From the NCBI GenBank assembly GCA_027492775.1, contig JAPUEC010000233.1:1-37526 (forward strand): 37,526 nt of DNA. Direction: 5' to 3'. Both the position numbers and the translations under genes were made by a program. This DNA comes from Rhodocyclaceae bacterium (GTDB lineage: Bacteria > Pseudomonadota > Gammaproteobacteria > Burkholderiales > Rhodocyclaceae). Each line of letters begins with the position of its first letter. Positions within the stretch are counted from its first letter, which is position 1. Under the pieces are notes generated by a model. That model saw nothing but the letters and a program-made list of their open reading frames with translations. It had not been told where the DNA came from and did no database searches. Of this stretch, positions 9,393 to 18,740 are shown in pieces.

Positions 9393-9512
9393 GGGGTCAC
9401 CAGCAGAATCTGACCCATGAGTATAGCAGCAAGCGGGCACCGCCACTCCGGGCATGCCGCCTGCTTGTCACAAAGAATTACAGTCGGAGTCCTATTTTGC
9501 GAAAATTGCTGC

Positions 9513-9541
9513 GCTATACTGCTATCCATAACAGCAATCAA
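9513..9541 (-). promoter_or_regulatory. Promoter for nadB overlapping a plus-strand -10 for rpoE
   Basis: Read on the minus strand, TTGATT (9541-9536) and TATAGC (9518-9513) are 17 bases apart, a reasonable sigma-70 promoter for nadB. On the plus strand, TATACT (9515-9520) overlaps it and could be the -10 for rpoE, though its -35 is poor. I see no GAACTT-type sigma-E promoter. The 183-base gap 9393-9575 otherwise shows nothing I recognise. Confidence 0.4.
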
Positions 9542-9575
9542 TAACATTTAATCCACCTCAGGGAATGAAAAAACA

Positions 9576-10175
9576 ATGAGCGAGCGCGAGATTGACCAGA
9601 AGCTGGTCGAGCGGGCGCAGGCAGGCGACAAGCAGGCCTTTGACCTCTTAGTCGGAAAATACCAGCGCAAATTAGGGCGTCTCCTGTCGCGCTTCATCCG
9701 CGATCCGGCCGAGGTCGAGGACGTGACGCAGGAAGCGTTTATCAAGGCTTACCGCGCGTTGCCGTCCTTCCGTGGCGACAGTGCCTTTTATACCTGGCTG
9801 TATCGCATCGGCATCAATACCGCCAACAATTACCTCGTATCGCTCGGTCGCCGGGCGCCCACGACCACCGAATATGACGCTGACGAGGCTGAATCGTTCG
9901 AGGACGCCACCCATTTGCGCGATATCAATACGCCGGAAAGCCTTTTGCTTTCCCGGCAGATCGGCGACACCGTCAGCGCCGCGATGGAGGAGCTCCCCGA
10001 GGAATTGCGCTCCGCCATTGTCTTGCGTGAATTGGAAGGGCATTCCTACGAGGAGATCGCCCAGATCATGAACTGCCCGATCGGGACGGTTCGCTCGCGC
10101 ATCTTCCGTGCGCGCGAAGCGGTCGCCGCCAGGCTGCGGCCGCTACTGGATATTGCCCCGGATCGCCGTTGGTAG
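9576..10175 (+). CDS. rpoE: RNA polymerase sigma-E factor (ECF family)
   Basis: This 199-residue ECF sigma factor directs transcription of envelope-stress genes. Region 2 is visible in VEDVTQEAFIKAYRALPSFRG and the following YTWLYRIGINTANNYL. Region 4 is visible in ELRSAIVLRELEGHSYEEIAQIMNCPIGTVRSRIFRAREAV (quoted in part from its known form). It starts MSEREIDQKLVERAQ like E. coli and neisserial RpoE. In related bacteria rseA (anti-sigma) and rseB follow; here rseC starts 10 bases after the stop. The nearby mucD protease gene supports an envelope-stress role. Confidence 0.94.
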   Translation: MSEREIDQKLVERAQAGDKQAFDLLVGKYQRKLGRLLSRFIRDPAEVEDVTQEAFIKAYRALPSFRGDSAFYTWLYRIGINTANNYLVSLGRRAPTTTEYDADEAESFEDATHLRDINTPESLLLSRQIGDTVSAAMEELPEELRSAIVLRELEGHSYEEIAQIMNCPIGTVRSRIFRAREAVAARLRPLLDIAPDRRW

Positions 10176-10185
10176 AATTTCCGAG

Positions 10186-10632
10186 ATGGTCATGGAAATG
10201 AACGAAATCCGCGCCGTCGTGCGCTCGTTCGACGGCGATTTTGCGCTGGTCGAAGTCGAGCAGGGCGGCTGCGGTCGTTGCCATGAGCCGGGTGGCTGCG
10301 GCGGTCAACAACTCACCAAGGCGTTTTGCGGTTCTCCCAAACGATATCGCGTGAAAAATCTCCCGGGTATCCAAATCGGCGAACAGGTGACGATCGGTAT
10401 TCCCCAGGGTGCCGTTCGTTTCAGCGCTAATCTGGTTTATGTGCTGCCGGTCGTCGCGATATTTATTGGCGCCCTCTTGGGAATGCGCTATGCCGGCGAT
10501 CCAGGTGCCATGGCCGGCGGCTTGATTGGACTGATCGCCGCCTGGCTGATTATTCGCACGAAGGCGCGGTCGAAGACTGGAAATCCTGAATTTCAACCCC
10601 AAATCATTTCTCCGACTTCAATCCATCGTTAG
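10186..10632 (+). CDS. rseC: RseC/MucC family membrane protein
   Basis: This protein of about 148 residues matches the RseC (SoxR-reducing system/MucC) family. It has an N-terminal soluble part with four cysteines (GGCGRCHEPGGCGG, then FC), then two hydrophobic helices (ANLVYVLPVVAIFIGALLG and a second ending LIAAWLIIRT). In E. coli RseC has been tied to both sigma-E control and reduction of the SoxR iron-sulfur cluster. Three ATGs (10186, 10192, 10198) are possible starts and none has a strong ribosome site; I give the first. It sits between rpoE and mucD, where rseA and rseB would normally come first. Confidence 0.82.
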   Translation: MVMEMNEIRAVVRSFDGDFALVEVEQGGCGRCHEPGGCGGQQLTKAFCGSPKRYRVKNLPGIQIGEQVTIGIPQGAVRFSANLVYVLPVVAIFIGALLGMRYAGDPGAMAGGLIGLIAAWLIIRTKARSKTGNPEFQPQIISPTSIHR

Positions 10633-10652
10633 ATCAGGAGGTTGTTGGCTTT

Positions 10653-12068
10653 ATGAAACACATCATTGCGCTCGCCGTTTTTTTTCTGGTGTCGTCCCTG
10701 GCCGGCGCCCAGAACCGCGGATTGCCCGATTTCACCGAACTGGCTGAAAAGCAGGGCGTCGCCGTTGTCAATATCAGCACCACGCAGGTGATCAGAAACC
10801 GAGGGGCGATGGGATTGCCCTTCGATGAAGACGATCCCATGTTTGATTTTTTCAAGCGCTTTATCCCGCGCCAACCCGGTGTTCCAAGGGATTTTGAGAA
10901 CAAGTCCCTCGGCTCCGGATTCATTATCAGCGGCGACGGTTTCATTTTCACCAACGCCCACGTCGTTGATTCCGCTGACGAAATCACTGTGCGCCTTACC
11001 GACAAGCGGGAATTCAAGGCCAAGGTCATTGGCGCCGACAAGCGAACCGACGTGGCTTTGATCAAGATTGAGGCGACCGGATTGCCGGTGGTGAGGATGG
11101 GTGATCCGGCGCAACTGAAGGTGGGCGAGTGGGTGGTGGCCATCGGCTCGCCCTTCGGGTTTGACAATTCGGTGACCGCCGGCATTGTTTCGGCCAAGGG
11201 GCGCTCTCTGCCTCAGGAGAACTTCGTTCCCTTCATCCAAACCGATGTCGCCATCAATCCAGGAAACTCGGGCGGTCCGCTCTTCAACATGCGTGGAGAA
11301 GTCGTCGGCATTAACTCCCAGATCTATAGCCGCAGCGGCGGATACATGGGAGTTTCCTTCGCCATTCCCATTGACGTGGCCATGGACGTGCAGAACCAGT
11401 TGCGCGCGCATGGCAAGGTCAGCCGTGGCCGACTCGGCCTCGTGATTCAGGAAGTGACCAAGGAATTGGCGGAATCGCTCGGGCTTTCCAAGGCGGCCGG
11501 TGCCGTGGTCAATGCGGTTGAAAAGGGCGGACCTGCGGAGAAGGCGGGGCTCGAACCCGGCGATGTGATCTTGAAATTCGACGGAAAAACGGTGACCAAT
11601 TCGCCCGATTTGCCTCGTATGGTTGGCGCAACCAAACCGGGCACCAAGGTCAATGTCCAGATCTGGCGCAAGGGCGGGATTCGCGACCTCGCCGTTACCG
11701 TCGGCGAATTGCCGGAAGAGAAGATCGCTGGCGGTCGGGGCAATCGCAGCCCCAAGCAGACCGACCGTGCCGCCAACCGCTTGGGCCTGGTGGTCAGTGA
11801 ATTGACGCCGGAGCAAAGACGCGAATTGAAGGTGAGTGGCGGCCTGCTGATCGAGGATGTGCGGGGCGGAACCGCGCGCGCCGATTTGCGCCCGGGCGAT
11901 GTCATTCTCTCGCTCATCCACAAGGGGGCGACGACGGAAGTGAAAAACGTCGACCAGTTCAACAAGCTTTTGTCAGGCTTTGAAAAAGGCGCGAATATCA
12001 CCTTGCTGGTGCGGCGAGGAGAGCTTCAGACCTTCATCACCATAAAGGGTTTGAACGGTGGGGGTTGA
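10653..12068 (+). CDS. mucD: Periplasmic serine protease, DegP/MucD type
   Basis: A 471-residue HtrA-family protease-chaperone. A signal peptide is evident (MKHIIALAVFFLVSSLAGA, cleavage near residue 19). The trypsin-like domain shows the triad His103 (TNAHVVD), Asp133 (RTDVALIKI) and Ser206 (NPGNSGGPLF). Two PDZ domains follow at about 265-355 and 375-465, with LGLVIQEV and GLVVSELTPEQ at their starts. It degrades or refolds damaged periplasmic proteins. AGGAGG lies 12 bases upstream of the ATG, a slightly long spacing. Its last 11 bases overlap the next gene. Confidence 0.94.
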   Translation: MKHIIALAVFFLVSSLAGAQNRGLPDFTELAEKQGVAVVNISTTQVIRNRGAMGLPFDEDDPMFDFFKRFIPRQPGVPRDFENKSLGSGFIISGDGFIFTNAHVVDSADEITVRLTDKREFKAKVIGADKRTDVALIKIEATGLPVVRMGDPAQLKVGEWVVAIGSPFGFDNSVTAGIVSAKGRSLPQENFVPFIQTDVAINPGNSGGPLFNMRGEVVGINSQIYSRSGGYMGVSFAIPIDVAMDVQNQLRAHGKVSRGRLGLVIQEVTKELAESLGLSKAAGAVVNAVEKGGPAEKAGLEPGDVILKFDGKTVTNSPDLPRMVGATKPGTKVNVQIWRKGGIRDLAVTVGELPEEKIAGGRGNRSPKQTDRAANRLGLVVSELTPEQRRELKVSGGLLIEDVRGGTARADLRPGDVILSLIHKGATTEVKNVDQFNKLLSGFEKGANITLLVRRGELQTFITIKGLNGGG

Positions 12069-12303
12069 GCTCACCTTGCTCGGTCGCAGCTATTGTCATC
12101 TCTGCGATGACATGGGAGATGCGCTGGCGCCGATCGCACGCGAATTCGGCGCCAGTGTCCAATGGGTGGATGTAGATTCCGCTCCGGAACTCGAACAGCG
12201 TTATGGCGAGTTGGTCCCTGTACTGCTTTTCAATGGCGCGGAGCTTTGCCACTACTTCCTGGACGAGGCTAAAGTCCGTGAATGTTTGGCAGGAATCCGC
12301 TAA
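12058..12303 (+). CDS. Glutaredoxin-like protein (DUF836 type)
   Basis: An 81-residue thioredoxin-fold protein with a redox pair CHLC at about residues 13-16 (LLGRSYCHLCDDM) and the cis-proline segment ELVPVLLFNG. This matches the small glutaredoxin-like family PF05768, commonly encoded just before lepA in betaproteobacteria. Its substrate is unknown. The GTG at 12058 overlaps the end of mucD by 11 bases, suggesting coupled translation; no closer ATG fits the fold. A thiol-redox protein behind rpoE-rseC-mucD could belong to the same envelope-stress transcript, but this is inference. Confidence 0.8.
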   Translation: MGVELTLLGRSYCHLCDDMGDALAPIAREFGASVQWVDVDSAPELEQRYGELVPVLLFNGAELCHYFLDEAKVRECLAGIR

Positions 12304-12325
12304 AATCAACGTCTTCTGAAACAGG

Positions 12326-12349
12326 AAGGGCGCGGAAAGCGCCCTTTTT
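12326..12349 (+). terminator. Intrinsic terminator or attenuator just before lepA
   Basis: AAGGGCGC and GCGCCCTT pair around GGAAA and run into TTTTT (12345-12349). It would end the rpoE-mucD-glutaredoxin transcript. It also lies 8 bases before the lepA ATG (12358), and any -10 for lepA (TAAAAT at 12301-12306 is a candidate) would place this hairpin in the lepA leader. Confidence 0.75.
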
Positions 12350-12357
12350 CAATCCCC

Positions 12358-14148
12358 ATGCAGCATATCCGCAATTTCTCCATCATCGCCCACATCGACC
12401 ACGGCAAATCGACCCTGGCGGACCGCATCATCCACCTGTGCGGGGGTTTGTCGGACCGGGAAATGGAGGAACAGGTGCTCGATTCCATGGATATCGAGCG
12501 GGAACGGGGGATCACCATCAAGGCGCAAACGGCCGCGCTGAGCTACAAGGCGCGCGACGGCCAGATCTACAACCTCAATCTCATCGACACGCCCGGGCAT
12601 GTGGATTTCTCTTATGAAGTCTCGCGTTCGCTTTCCGCTTGCGAGGGGGCCTTGCTGGTGGTCGATGCTTCGCAAGGCGTCGAAGCGCAAACCGTGGCAA
12701 ATTGCTATACGGCGATTGAGCTGAATGTTGAAGTCGTGCCCGTATTGAACAAGATCGATTTACCCTCCGCCAATCCCGACAGCGCCCGGCAGGAAATTGA
12801 GGATGTGATCGGCATCGACGCTACCGAAGCGGTGCTGGCGTCGGCCAAGACCGGCCTTGGCGTCGAGGATATCCTGGAGGCGGTTATTTCTCGCATTCCG
12901 CCGCCGCAAGGTAAACATGAGGCACCGCTGAAGGCGCTGATCATCGATTCATGGTTCGACAACTATGTCGGCGTGGTCATGTTGGTGCGCGTGGTGGATG
13001 GCGAACTGAAGCCGAAAGAGAAAATCCTTTTCATGTCCAACGGCGCGCAGCATCTGTGCGAGCAGGTCGGCGTTTTTACGCCGAAATCCGAGCAGCGTCC
13101 CGCTTTGCGGGCAGGGCAGGTGGGGTTCGTGATTGCCGGCATCAAGGAATTGAAGTCGGCCAAGGTGGGCGACACCATCACTCACGTTGATCGAGCGGCC
13201 CAGGCGCCGCTACCCGGCTTCAAGGAAATCAAGCCTCAGGTGTTCGCAGGCTTGTATCCGGTGGAAGCCAACCAGTACGATCAGTTGCGCGAATCCCTCG
13301 AAAAACTCAAGCTCAACGACGCATCCTTGCAATATGAGCCGGAAGTTTCGCAAGCGCTGGGTTTCGGTTTCCGCTGCGGCTTCCTCGGCCTGCTCCACAT
13401 GGAGATCGTGCAGGAGCGGCTGGAGCGCGAATTCGACCAGGATCTGATCACGACCGCGCCGACGGTGGTCTATGAAGTGGCCATGCGCGACGGCAGCGTG
13501 ATGCAGATGGAGAATCCATCCAAGCTGCCGGACATTTCCAAGATCGAGGAAATCCGGGAGCCGATGATCGTCGCGACCATTTTCGTGCCGCAGGATTATC
13601 TGGGTAGCGTCATCACCCTATGCAACCAGAAACGTGGCAACCAGGTCGATATGACCTACCACGGGCGTCAGGTTCAATTGGTTTATGAAATGCCGATGGC
13701 TGAAGTGGTCATGGATTTCTTCGACAAGCTGAAATCCGTTTCGCGCGGTTATGCTTCGCTCGATTACGACTTCAAGGAATATCGCGCTGCGGATGTCGTC
13801 AAGCTCGACATCCTGATCAACGGCGAACGCGTTGATGCGCTGTCGCTGATGGTTCATCGCGCCAATTCGCTCTATCGCGGCCGGGAGCTTGCAAGCAAAA
13901 TGCGCGAGTTGATTCCGCGCCAAATGTACGATGTCGCCATCCAGGCGGCCATTGGCTCGCACATCATCTCCCGTGAAAACGTCAAGGCCATGCGTAAGGA
14001 CGTGCTCGCCAAATGCTACGGCGGCGATATCACGCGGAAGAAAAAGCTTTTGGAAAAGCAGAAGGCAGGCAAGAAACGCATGAAACAGGTCGGGCGTATC
14101 GAAATACCCCAGGAGGCCTTCTTGGCCGTTTTGCGAGTGGATAACTAA
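12358..14148 (+). CDS. lepA: Elongation factor 4 (LepA)
   Basis: LepA is a ribosome-bound translational GTPase related to EF-G that acts during translation stress and initiation. The 596-residue protein starts [19 protein letters not shown] (P-loop included), with DTPGHVDF as G3 and LNKIDLPS as G4. The C-terminal part has the LepA-specific segments [14 protein letters not shown] and [16 protein letters not shown]. Length is typical (E. coli 599). The start codon has no Shine-Dalgarno of its own, since CAATCCCC precedes it. lepB begins at the very next base after the stop. Confidence 0.98.
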   Translation: MQHIRNFSIIAHIDHGKSTLADRIIHLCGGLSDREMEEQVLDSMDIERERGITIKAQTAALSYKARDGQIYNLNLIDTPGHVDFSYEVSRSLSACEGALLVVDASQGVEAQTVANCYTAIELNVEVVPVLNKIDLPSANPDSARQEIEDVIGIDATEAVLASAKTGLGVEDILEAVISRIPPPQGKHEAPLKALIIDSWFDNYVGVVMLVRVVDGELKPKEKILFMSNGAQHLCEQVGVFTPKSEQRPALRAGQVGFVIAGIKELKSAKVGDTITHVDRAAQAPLPGFKEIKPQVFAGLYPVEANQYDQLRESLEKLKLNDASLQYEPEVSQALGFGFRCGFLGLLHMEIVQERLEREFDQDLITTAPTVVYEVAMRDGSVMQMENPSKLPDISKIEEIREPMIVATIFVPQDYLGSVITLCNQKRGNQVDMTYHGRQVQLVYEMPMAEVVMDFFDKLKSVSRGYASLDYDFKEYRAADVVKLDILINGERVDALSLMVHRANSLYRGRELASKMRELIPRQMYDVAIQAAIGSHIISRENVKAMRKDVLAKCYGGDITRKKKLLEKQKAGKKRMKQVGRIEIPQEAFLAVLRVDN

Positions 14149-14937
14149 ATGAACTTCGCGCTCATCCTTTTCGTTTTGATGGTAGTTACCGGCATCCTTT
14201 GGGCGCTGGATTTCTTCAAGTTCCGCAAACTCCGGACCGCGGATGCCAAGGAACCGGTATGGGTCGAGTACGGGGCCGGGTTTTTCCCGGTCATCGTGAT
14301 TGTCTTCGTCCTGCGTTCCTTTATTTTCGAGCCCTTCAAAATTCCATCCGGATCAATGATCCCGACGCTTGAAATCGGCGATTTCATCCTCGTCAATAAA
14401 TTTACTTACGGTATTCGCTTGCCGGTGATCAACAAGAAGATCATCGACATCAACCAGCCGCAACGCGGCGACGTCATGGTTTTCCGTTACCCGGAAGATA
14501 CCTCGCTCGATTACATCAAGCGCGTGGTTGGCTTGCCAGGCGACAAGGTGGCCTACCAGAACAAACGGCTAACCATTAACGGCGTGCCGGTCGAAACCAA
14601 GAAAATCGATGATTATCTCCATTCGAAACAGCTCTCTTATTCCGAGCAGTACTTGGAAAAGCTTGGCGCCGTGGAGCACCGGATTCTGAACGATGACGAC
14701 AAGCCTGCCAATATTTCCAGCCCGTCCCATTTTCCGTTTAGCGAAAACTGCATCTACAATCATTCGGGCGTGATCTGCACGGTGCCGCCGGGTCACTATT
14801 TCATGCTTGGCGATAATCGCGACAACAGTCGGGACGGCCGTTTCTGGGGTTTCGTTCCGGAAGAGAATATCGTCGGAAAAGCTTTTTTAATCTGGTTCAA
14901 CTTCAGCAGTCCAGGACGAATTGGTTGGTTCAAATAG
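14149..14937 (+). CDS. lepB: Signal peptidase I
   Basis: LepB is the inner-membrane peptidase that removes signal peptides from exported proteins. The 262-residue protein has two membrane segments (about residues 3-20 and 45-60) before the catalytic domain. Box B holds the nucleophile Ser69 (IPSGSMIPTL) and box D the general base Lys124 (DYIKRVVGLPGD), with box E GDNRDNSRDGRFWG near the C-terminus. It abuts lepA with no gap, the usual lepA-lepB-rnc-era order of proteobacteria, so it is probably translated by coupling. Confidence 0.97.
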   Translation: MNFALILFVLMVVTGILWALDFFKFRKLRTADAKEPVWVEYGAGFFPVIVIVFVLRSFIFEPFKIPSGSMIPTLEIGDFILVNKFTYGIRLPVINKKIIDINQPQRGDVMVFRYPEDTSLDYIKRVVGLPGDKVAYQNKRLTINGVPVETKKIDDYLHSKQLSYSEQYLEKLGAVEHRILNDDDKPANISSPSHFPFSENCIYNHSGVICTVPPGHYFMLGDNRDNSRDGRFWGFVPEENIVGKAFLIWFNFSSPGRIGWFK

Positions 14938-14949
14938 GGGGAGAACGGC

Positions 14950-15312
14950 ATGAAATATCAGCGCGGCGTAACGCTCTCAGGCATGCTCATGTGGGGTATC
15001 GGCTTGGCGTTGGTGGCAATTCTAGGCATGAAGGTTTTTCCTTCTGTCCTCGAATATTACAAAATTCTCAAGGACGCCAAAGCCACGGTAAATAATCTGC
15101 AACCGGGCGCCACCGTTCCCGATGTGCGCAGGGCTTTTTCCAAGTATGCGGAGGTCGACTTGTTGGACATCAAGCCAGAAGACCTCGAAATCACCAAGAA
15201 CGGCAATCAGATTGTGATCAATTTCGCCTACGAGAAGAGAATCCCGCTTTTCTGGAACGCCAGCCTGCTCATTGAATATAGCGGCTCTACGGCCGGTAGC
15301 GGCAAGGATTGA
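14950..15312 (+). CDS. DUF4845 single-pass membrane protein
   Basis: This 120-residue protein starts MKYQRGVTLSGMLMWGIG and has one hydrophobic segment (about residues 8-27), then a soluble region with PSVLEYYKILKDAK and FAYEKRIPLFWNASLLI. It matches the DUF4845 family found between lepB and rnc in beta- and gammaproteobacteria. The RGVTLSGML start recalls a type IV pilin-like prepilin leader, but I do not see a convincing prepilin cleavage site, and function is unknown. Its stop overlaps the rnc start by one base (TGATG), indicating coupling. Confidence 0.85.
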   Translation: MKYQRGVTLSGMLMWGIGLALVAILGMKVFPSVLEYYKILKDAKATVNNLQPGATVPDVRRAFSKYAEVDLLDIKPEDLEITKNGNQIVINFAYEKRIPLFWNASLLIEYSGSTAGSGKD

Positions 15313-15980
15313 TGGGTTATTCGCGGCTCATTGACGCGCTTGGGTATCGGTTCGCCGACGAAAGCCTGCTGTCATCCGCATTGACGCATCGCAGTTTTGG
15401 CGCCAGCCATAACGAGCGATTGGAATTTATCGGCGACAGCGTGCTCAATTGTGTGGTCGCGATTCGGCTTTTTCATCGCTTTCCACAGTTTCCAGAAGGT
15501 GATCTTTCGCGCCTTCGCGCGAATCTCGTTCGTCAGGAAAGCCTGCACAAAATCGCCTTGTCCTTGGAGTTGGGCAGTTATCTTCGGCTTGGTGAGGGGG
15601 AAATGAAAAGTGGCGGGCATCAGCGCCCCTCCATCCTTGCCGATGCGCTCGAAGCGATCTTTGGCGCCATCTATCTCGACGGTGGATTCGAGCCGGCGCA
15701 GGGGGCGATAGAACGCCTTTACGCCGGGATGGTGGATGAATTGCAACCGGGCAGGAGCATGAAGGACCCGAAGACCCGCTTGCAGGAATGGATGCAGAGC
15801 CACAAGAAGCCCTTGCCGCACTACCTTGTTCTGGAAACGACGGGGGCGGCGCATGACCAGCGTTTCGAGGTGGCTTGCGAACTTGAAGGGCTGGGAATCC
15901 GGACCCTGGGTGCGGGCACGAGCCGCCGCCTGGCCGAGCAGATGGCCGCAGAAAACGCTTTGAAGGCTTTGGAAAGATGA
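15312..15980 (+). CDS. rnc: Ribonuclease III
   Basis: RNase III cuts double-stranded RNA and matures rRNA precursors. In the 222-residue protein the catalytic signature [12 protein letters not shown] (Glu38, Asp42) is followed by Asp111 and Glu114 in [15 protein letters not shown]. The C-terminal double-stranded RNA-binding domain begins at [11 protein letters not shown] and ends [20 protein letters not shown] chose ATG 15312, with AAGGA 3 bases before it, over the TTG three bases upstream. It overlaps era by four bases (ATGA). Confidence 0.97.
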   Translation: MGYSRLIDALGYRFADESLLSSALTHRSFGASHNERLEFIGDSVLNCVVAIRLFHRFPQFPEGDLSRLRANLVRQESLHKIALSLELGSYLRLGEGEMKSGGHQRPSILADALEAIFGAIYLDGGFEPAQGAIERLYAGMVDELQPGRSMKDPKTRLQEWMQSHKKPLPHYLVLETTGAAHDQRFEVACELEGLGIRTLGAGTSRRLAEQMAAENALKALER

Positions 15981-16876
15981 TTGAACCGACGCCCAGCAAC
16001 ATTCGCTCCGGATATATCGCAATCGTTGGCCGCCCGAATGTCGGCAAATCGACTTTGCTCAACCGGCTGGTTGGCGAAAAGATCAGTATCGTTTCCCGCA
16101 AGGCGCAAACGACTCGCCACCGCATCATGGGCATATTGACTTCCAGCGATGCCCAGTATGTCTTTGTCGATACCCCGGGTTTTCAGACACGCTACTCCAA
16201 TGCCCTGAATCGGGCGATGAATCGCGGGGTGACGCAGGCGCTGTTGGATGTCGACGTCGTCTTTTTCGTGATCGAAGCCGGACGCTTCGATGCGAAGGAC
16301 CGGTCGGTGTTGAAATTATTACCGGACGACCGGCCGGTTATCCTCGTCCTCAACAAGATCGATCGCCTAAAGAACAAGACCGAGCTCTTGCCGTTTCTTG
16401 CCAAGATGGCGGCGGAACGGGATTTCGCAGCGGTTGTGCCAGTCAGTGCGGCCAATGGCAAACAAACGGCAGAACTGCTCGCTGAAGCTCGCAAACATTT
16501 GCCGCATGAGGAATTGCTTTTTCCGGAAGACGAACTCACGGACAAGAGCGAACGTTTCCTGGCGAGTGAATATATTCGGGAAAAGCTCTTTCGCCTGATG
16601 GGAGATGAGCTGCCTTATGCGGCCACGGTCGAAATCGAGAAGTTCGAACTCGAAGGCAGGCTTCGCCGCATCTTTGCCGCTATCGTGGTCGACCGCGACA
16701 GCCATAAGGCGATCGTCATTGGTAACCAGGGCGAAACCCTGAAACGGATCGCCAGCGAAGCGCGGCAGGACATGGAGCGCTTCTTCGGCGACAAGGTTTA
16801 TCTCGAGATCTGGGTCAAGGTGAAGTCGGGTTGGGCGGACGACGAGCGCCTGCTGAAGAGCCTCGGGTACGAGTAA
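15977..16876 (+). CDS. era: GTPase Era
   Basis: Era binds 16S rRNA and helps assemble the 30S subunit. The 299-residue protein shows the G1 loop GRPNVGKST (residues 18-26), G3 DTPGFQ, and G4 NKIDRL. A C-terminal KH RNA-binding domain follows, with [18 protein letters not shown] and the ending [17 protein letters not shown]. Length matches E. coli Era (301). It is joined to rnc by an ATGA overlap, and recO starts three bases after its stop, so the rnc-era-recO order is standard. Confidence 0.98.
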   Translation: MIEPTPSNIRSGYIAIVGRPNVGKSTLLNRLVGEKISIVSRKAQTTRHRIMGILTSSDAQYVFVDTPGFQTRYSNALNRAMNRGVTQALLDVDVVFFVIEAGRFDAKDRSVLKLLPDDRPVILVLNKIDRLKNKTELLPFLAKMAAERDFAAVVPVSAANGKQTAELLAEARKHLPHEELLFPEDELTDKSERFLASEYIREKLFRLMGDELPYAATVEIEKFELEGRLRRIFAAIVVDRDSHKAIVIGNQGETLKRIASEARQDMERFFGDKVYLEIWVKVKSGWADDERLLKSLGYE

Positions 16877-16879
16877 GTC

Positions 16880-17608
16880 ATGCCGCGTGGCAAGGTTGAT
16901 GGCCAACCGGCCTACGTTTTGCACAGTTATCCATTTCGGGAAACCAGCCTGATCGTCGAGGTCTTTACGCGCGATTACGGCCGTATGGCGCTCCTGGCGC
17001 GTGGGGCTCGACGCCCGCGCTCAGCCATCCGCGGACTGCTCATGGCGTTTCAGCCGCTTGAAATCGGCTGGAGCGGCAAGGGCGAGGTGCTCACGCTGAT
17101 GAAAGCGGAATGGCAGGGGGGGCAGCCCCTTTTAACTGGCGAGGCATTGTTTTGCGGGTATTACCTTAACGAATTGCTGGTTAATCTTCTGCCGCGCGAG
17201 GATGCGCATGTCAGGCTTTTCGAGCGCTATGGCGAGATGTTGCGCCGGCTGGCCGCCGATGCCCAAGGAAAGTCGCAGGAAGCCGACCTAAGGCGTTTCG
17301 AGAAAGCCATGTTGCAGGAGTTGGGCTATGGGCTGACCCTCGCAACCGACCAGCAGGGCGAGCCGGTGGTCGCCGAAGCGCAGTACACTTACCAGATCGA
17401 ACACGGGCCCCGGCGCATGGATGCCGGGCCCGGGTCGATGCCGCCGACAATCAGCGGCCAATCGCTCCTCGATCTTGCCGCCGACGATTACGCCAATCCT
17501 CGGTCGCTGAGCGAGGCGAAGGTATTGATGCGCAGCTTGATGGCGCACTACCTGGGTGGGAAAGAACTGGAAACGCGAAAGATCTTCAAGGAGTTACAAG
17601 AACTATGA
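16880..17608 (+). CDS. recO: DNA repair protein RecO
   Basis: RecO works with RecR to load RecA onto SSB-coated single-stranded DNA in recombinational repair. The 242-residue protein has the N-terminal OB-fold ([21 protein letters not shown]) and the family segment [15 protein letters not shown], then a helical region with [17 protein letters not shown]. No four-cysteine zinc site is present, as in E. coli RecO. The region around residues 175-185 ([11 protein letters not shown]) is encoded by a GC-rich inverted repeat, described in the findings. It overlaps pdxJ by ATGA. Confidence 0.93.
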   Translation: MPRGKVDGQPAYVLHSYPFRETSLIVEVFTRDYGRMALLARGARRPRSAIRGLLMAFQPLEIGWSGKGEVLTLMKAEWQGGQPLLTGEALFCGYYLNELLVNLLPREDAHVRLFERYGEMLRRLAADAQGKSQEADLRRFEKAMLQELGYGLTLATDQQGEPVVAEAQYTYQIEHGPRRMDAGPGSMPPTISGQSLLDLAADDYANPRSLSEAKVLMRSLMAHYLGGKELETRKIFKELQEL

Positions 17609-18360
17609 TCGAACTTGGAGTGAATATCGACCATGTGGCCACGCTTCGGCAGGCCCGCCGGACGTATGAGCCTGATCCCGTCTGGGCGGCGGTTGAAACC
17701 CATCTCGGCGGCGCCGACGGCATTACGGTGCATCTGCGCGAGGATCGGCGGCATATTCAGGATGCCGACGTCAGGCGATTGCGGGACCTGACGCAGATCA
17801 AGCTCAACCTCGAGATGGCGGCTACCAGCGAAATGTTGGAAATCGCCTGCGCCTTGAAGCCGGAAATGGCGATGTTGGTTCCAGAGGGCCGGCATGAAGT
17901 AACGACCGAGGGTGGATTGGACGTCGTGACCCAGGAGGCGCGGCTCAAGGAGGTGGTTGCCGGTCTGGCGGAGCAGGGCATCGTCACCAGCGTTTTCATC
18001 GATGCCGAGCTGCCGCAAGTCGAAGCGGCGGCCCGGATTGGCGCCAAGGTCTGCGAAATCCATACCGGCCCCTACGCACATGCCTTCCATGCCAAGGGGC
18101 GCGACGCCCAGGCGCCGGCGGTGCTCGCTGAACTCGACAAGATCCGACAGGCCGGCAAGGCGATCCGCGAACTCGGGATGCGTTTCAATGCCGGACATGC
18201 GTTGAACTACTATAACGTGCAGCCCGTTGCCCGCTTGTACGGCGTCCGGGAACTCCATATCGGCCATGCCATCGTCAGCCGGGCGGTTTTTGTCGGTTTG
18301 CGCGAAGCCGTCCGCGAAATGAAGCAACTGATGCGCGAAGCGGCGGAAAGAGGCGAGTGA
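17605..18360 (+). CDS. pdxJ: Pyridoxine 5'-phosphate synthase
   Basis: PdxJ makes pyridoxine 5'-phosphate from 1-deoxyxylulose 5-phosphate and aminoacetone phosphate, the last ring-forming step of vitamin B6 synthesis. The 251-residue TIM-barrel protein starts [19 protein letters not shown] and continues with [16 protein letters not shown], the family signature. Later segments [10 protein letters not shown] and [10 protein letters not shown] with [12 protein letters not shown] close the barrel. It is coupled to recO and acpS by ATGA/GTGA overlaps, the conserved recO-pdxJ-acpS order. Confidence 0.97.
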   Translation: MIELGVNIDHVATLRQARRTYEPDPVWAAVETHLGGADGITVHLREDRRHIQDADVRRLRDLTQIKLNLEMAATSEMLEIACALKPEMAMLVPEGRHEVTTEGGLDVVTQEARLKEVVAGLAEQGIVTSVFIDAELPQVEAAARIGAKVCEIHTGPYAHAFHAKGRDAQAPAVLAELDKIRQAGKAIRELGMRFNAGHALNYYNVQPVARLYGVRELHIGHAIVSRAVFVGLREAVREMKQLMREAAERGE

Positions 18361-18740
18361 TCTACGGCATCGGCACCGATATCGCAGCGGTGGAACGTTT
18401 GCAAGGGCTCTATCAGCGCCATGGGCAAGCAGCGCTCGAAAAACTGCTGGCGCCCTCGGAATTCTCCGCATTCGAGCGTGCGCCGGATAAAGGGCGCTTC
18501 CTCGCCAAGCGATTTGCCGCCAAGGAAGCGTTTGCCAAGGCGCTGGGTACCGGGTTGAGGGCGCCGGCAACGCTGCCCGCGGTTGCGGTTGGCCACGATG
18601 CGCTCGGGAAGCCGGTCTTTGAATTCGCCACTGAATTGCAACAGATCATGAAAACCCGAAACCTCGTTGCCCATCTTTCCATTTCCGACGAACGTGAGTA
18701 CGCCGTCGCCTTCGTCATACTGGAACATGTCGATCCATGA
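18357..18740 (+). CDS. acpS: Holo-[acyl carrier protein] synthase
   Basis: AcpS transfers 4'-phosphopantetheine from CoA to the serine of ACP, activating the product of acpP at 5839. The 127-residue protein starts [15 protein letters not shown] (metal-binding aspartate in GTDI) and has the second signature [15 protein letters not shown] containing the catalytic glutamate. The GTG start overlaps the pdxJ stop by GTGA, and its own stop overlaps nagZ by ATGA. Length agrees with E. coli AcpS (126). Confidence 0.97.
   Translation: MIYGIGTDIAAVERLQGLYQRHGQAALEKLLAPSEFSAFERAPDKGRFLAKRFAAKEAFAKALGTGLRAPATLPAVAVGHDALGKPVFEFATELQQIMKTRNLVAHLSISDEREYAVAFVILEHVDP

Noticed and set aside
10629..11921. A 430-codon open frame antisense to mucD
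   Set aside because: mucD has an intact signal peptide, catalytic triad and two PDZ domains. The antisense product has no recognisable motif.
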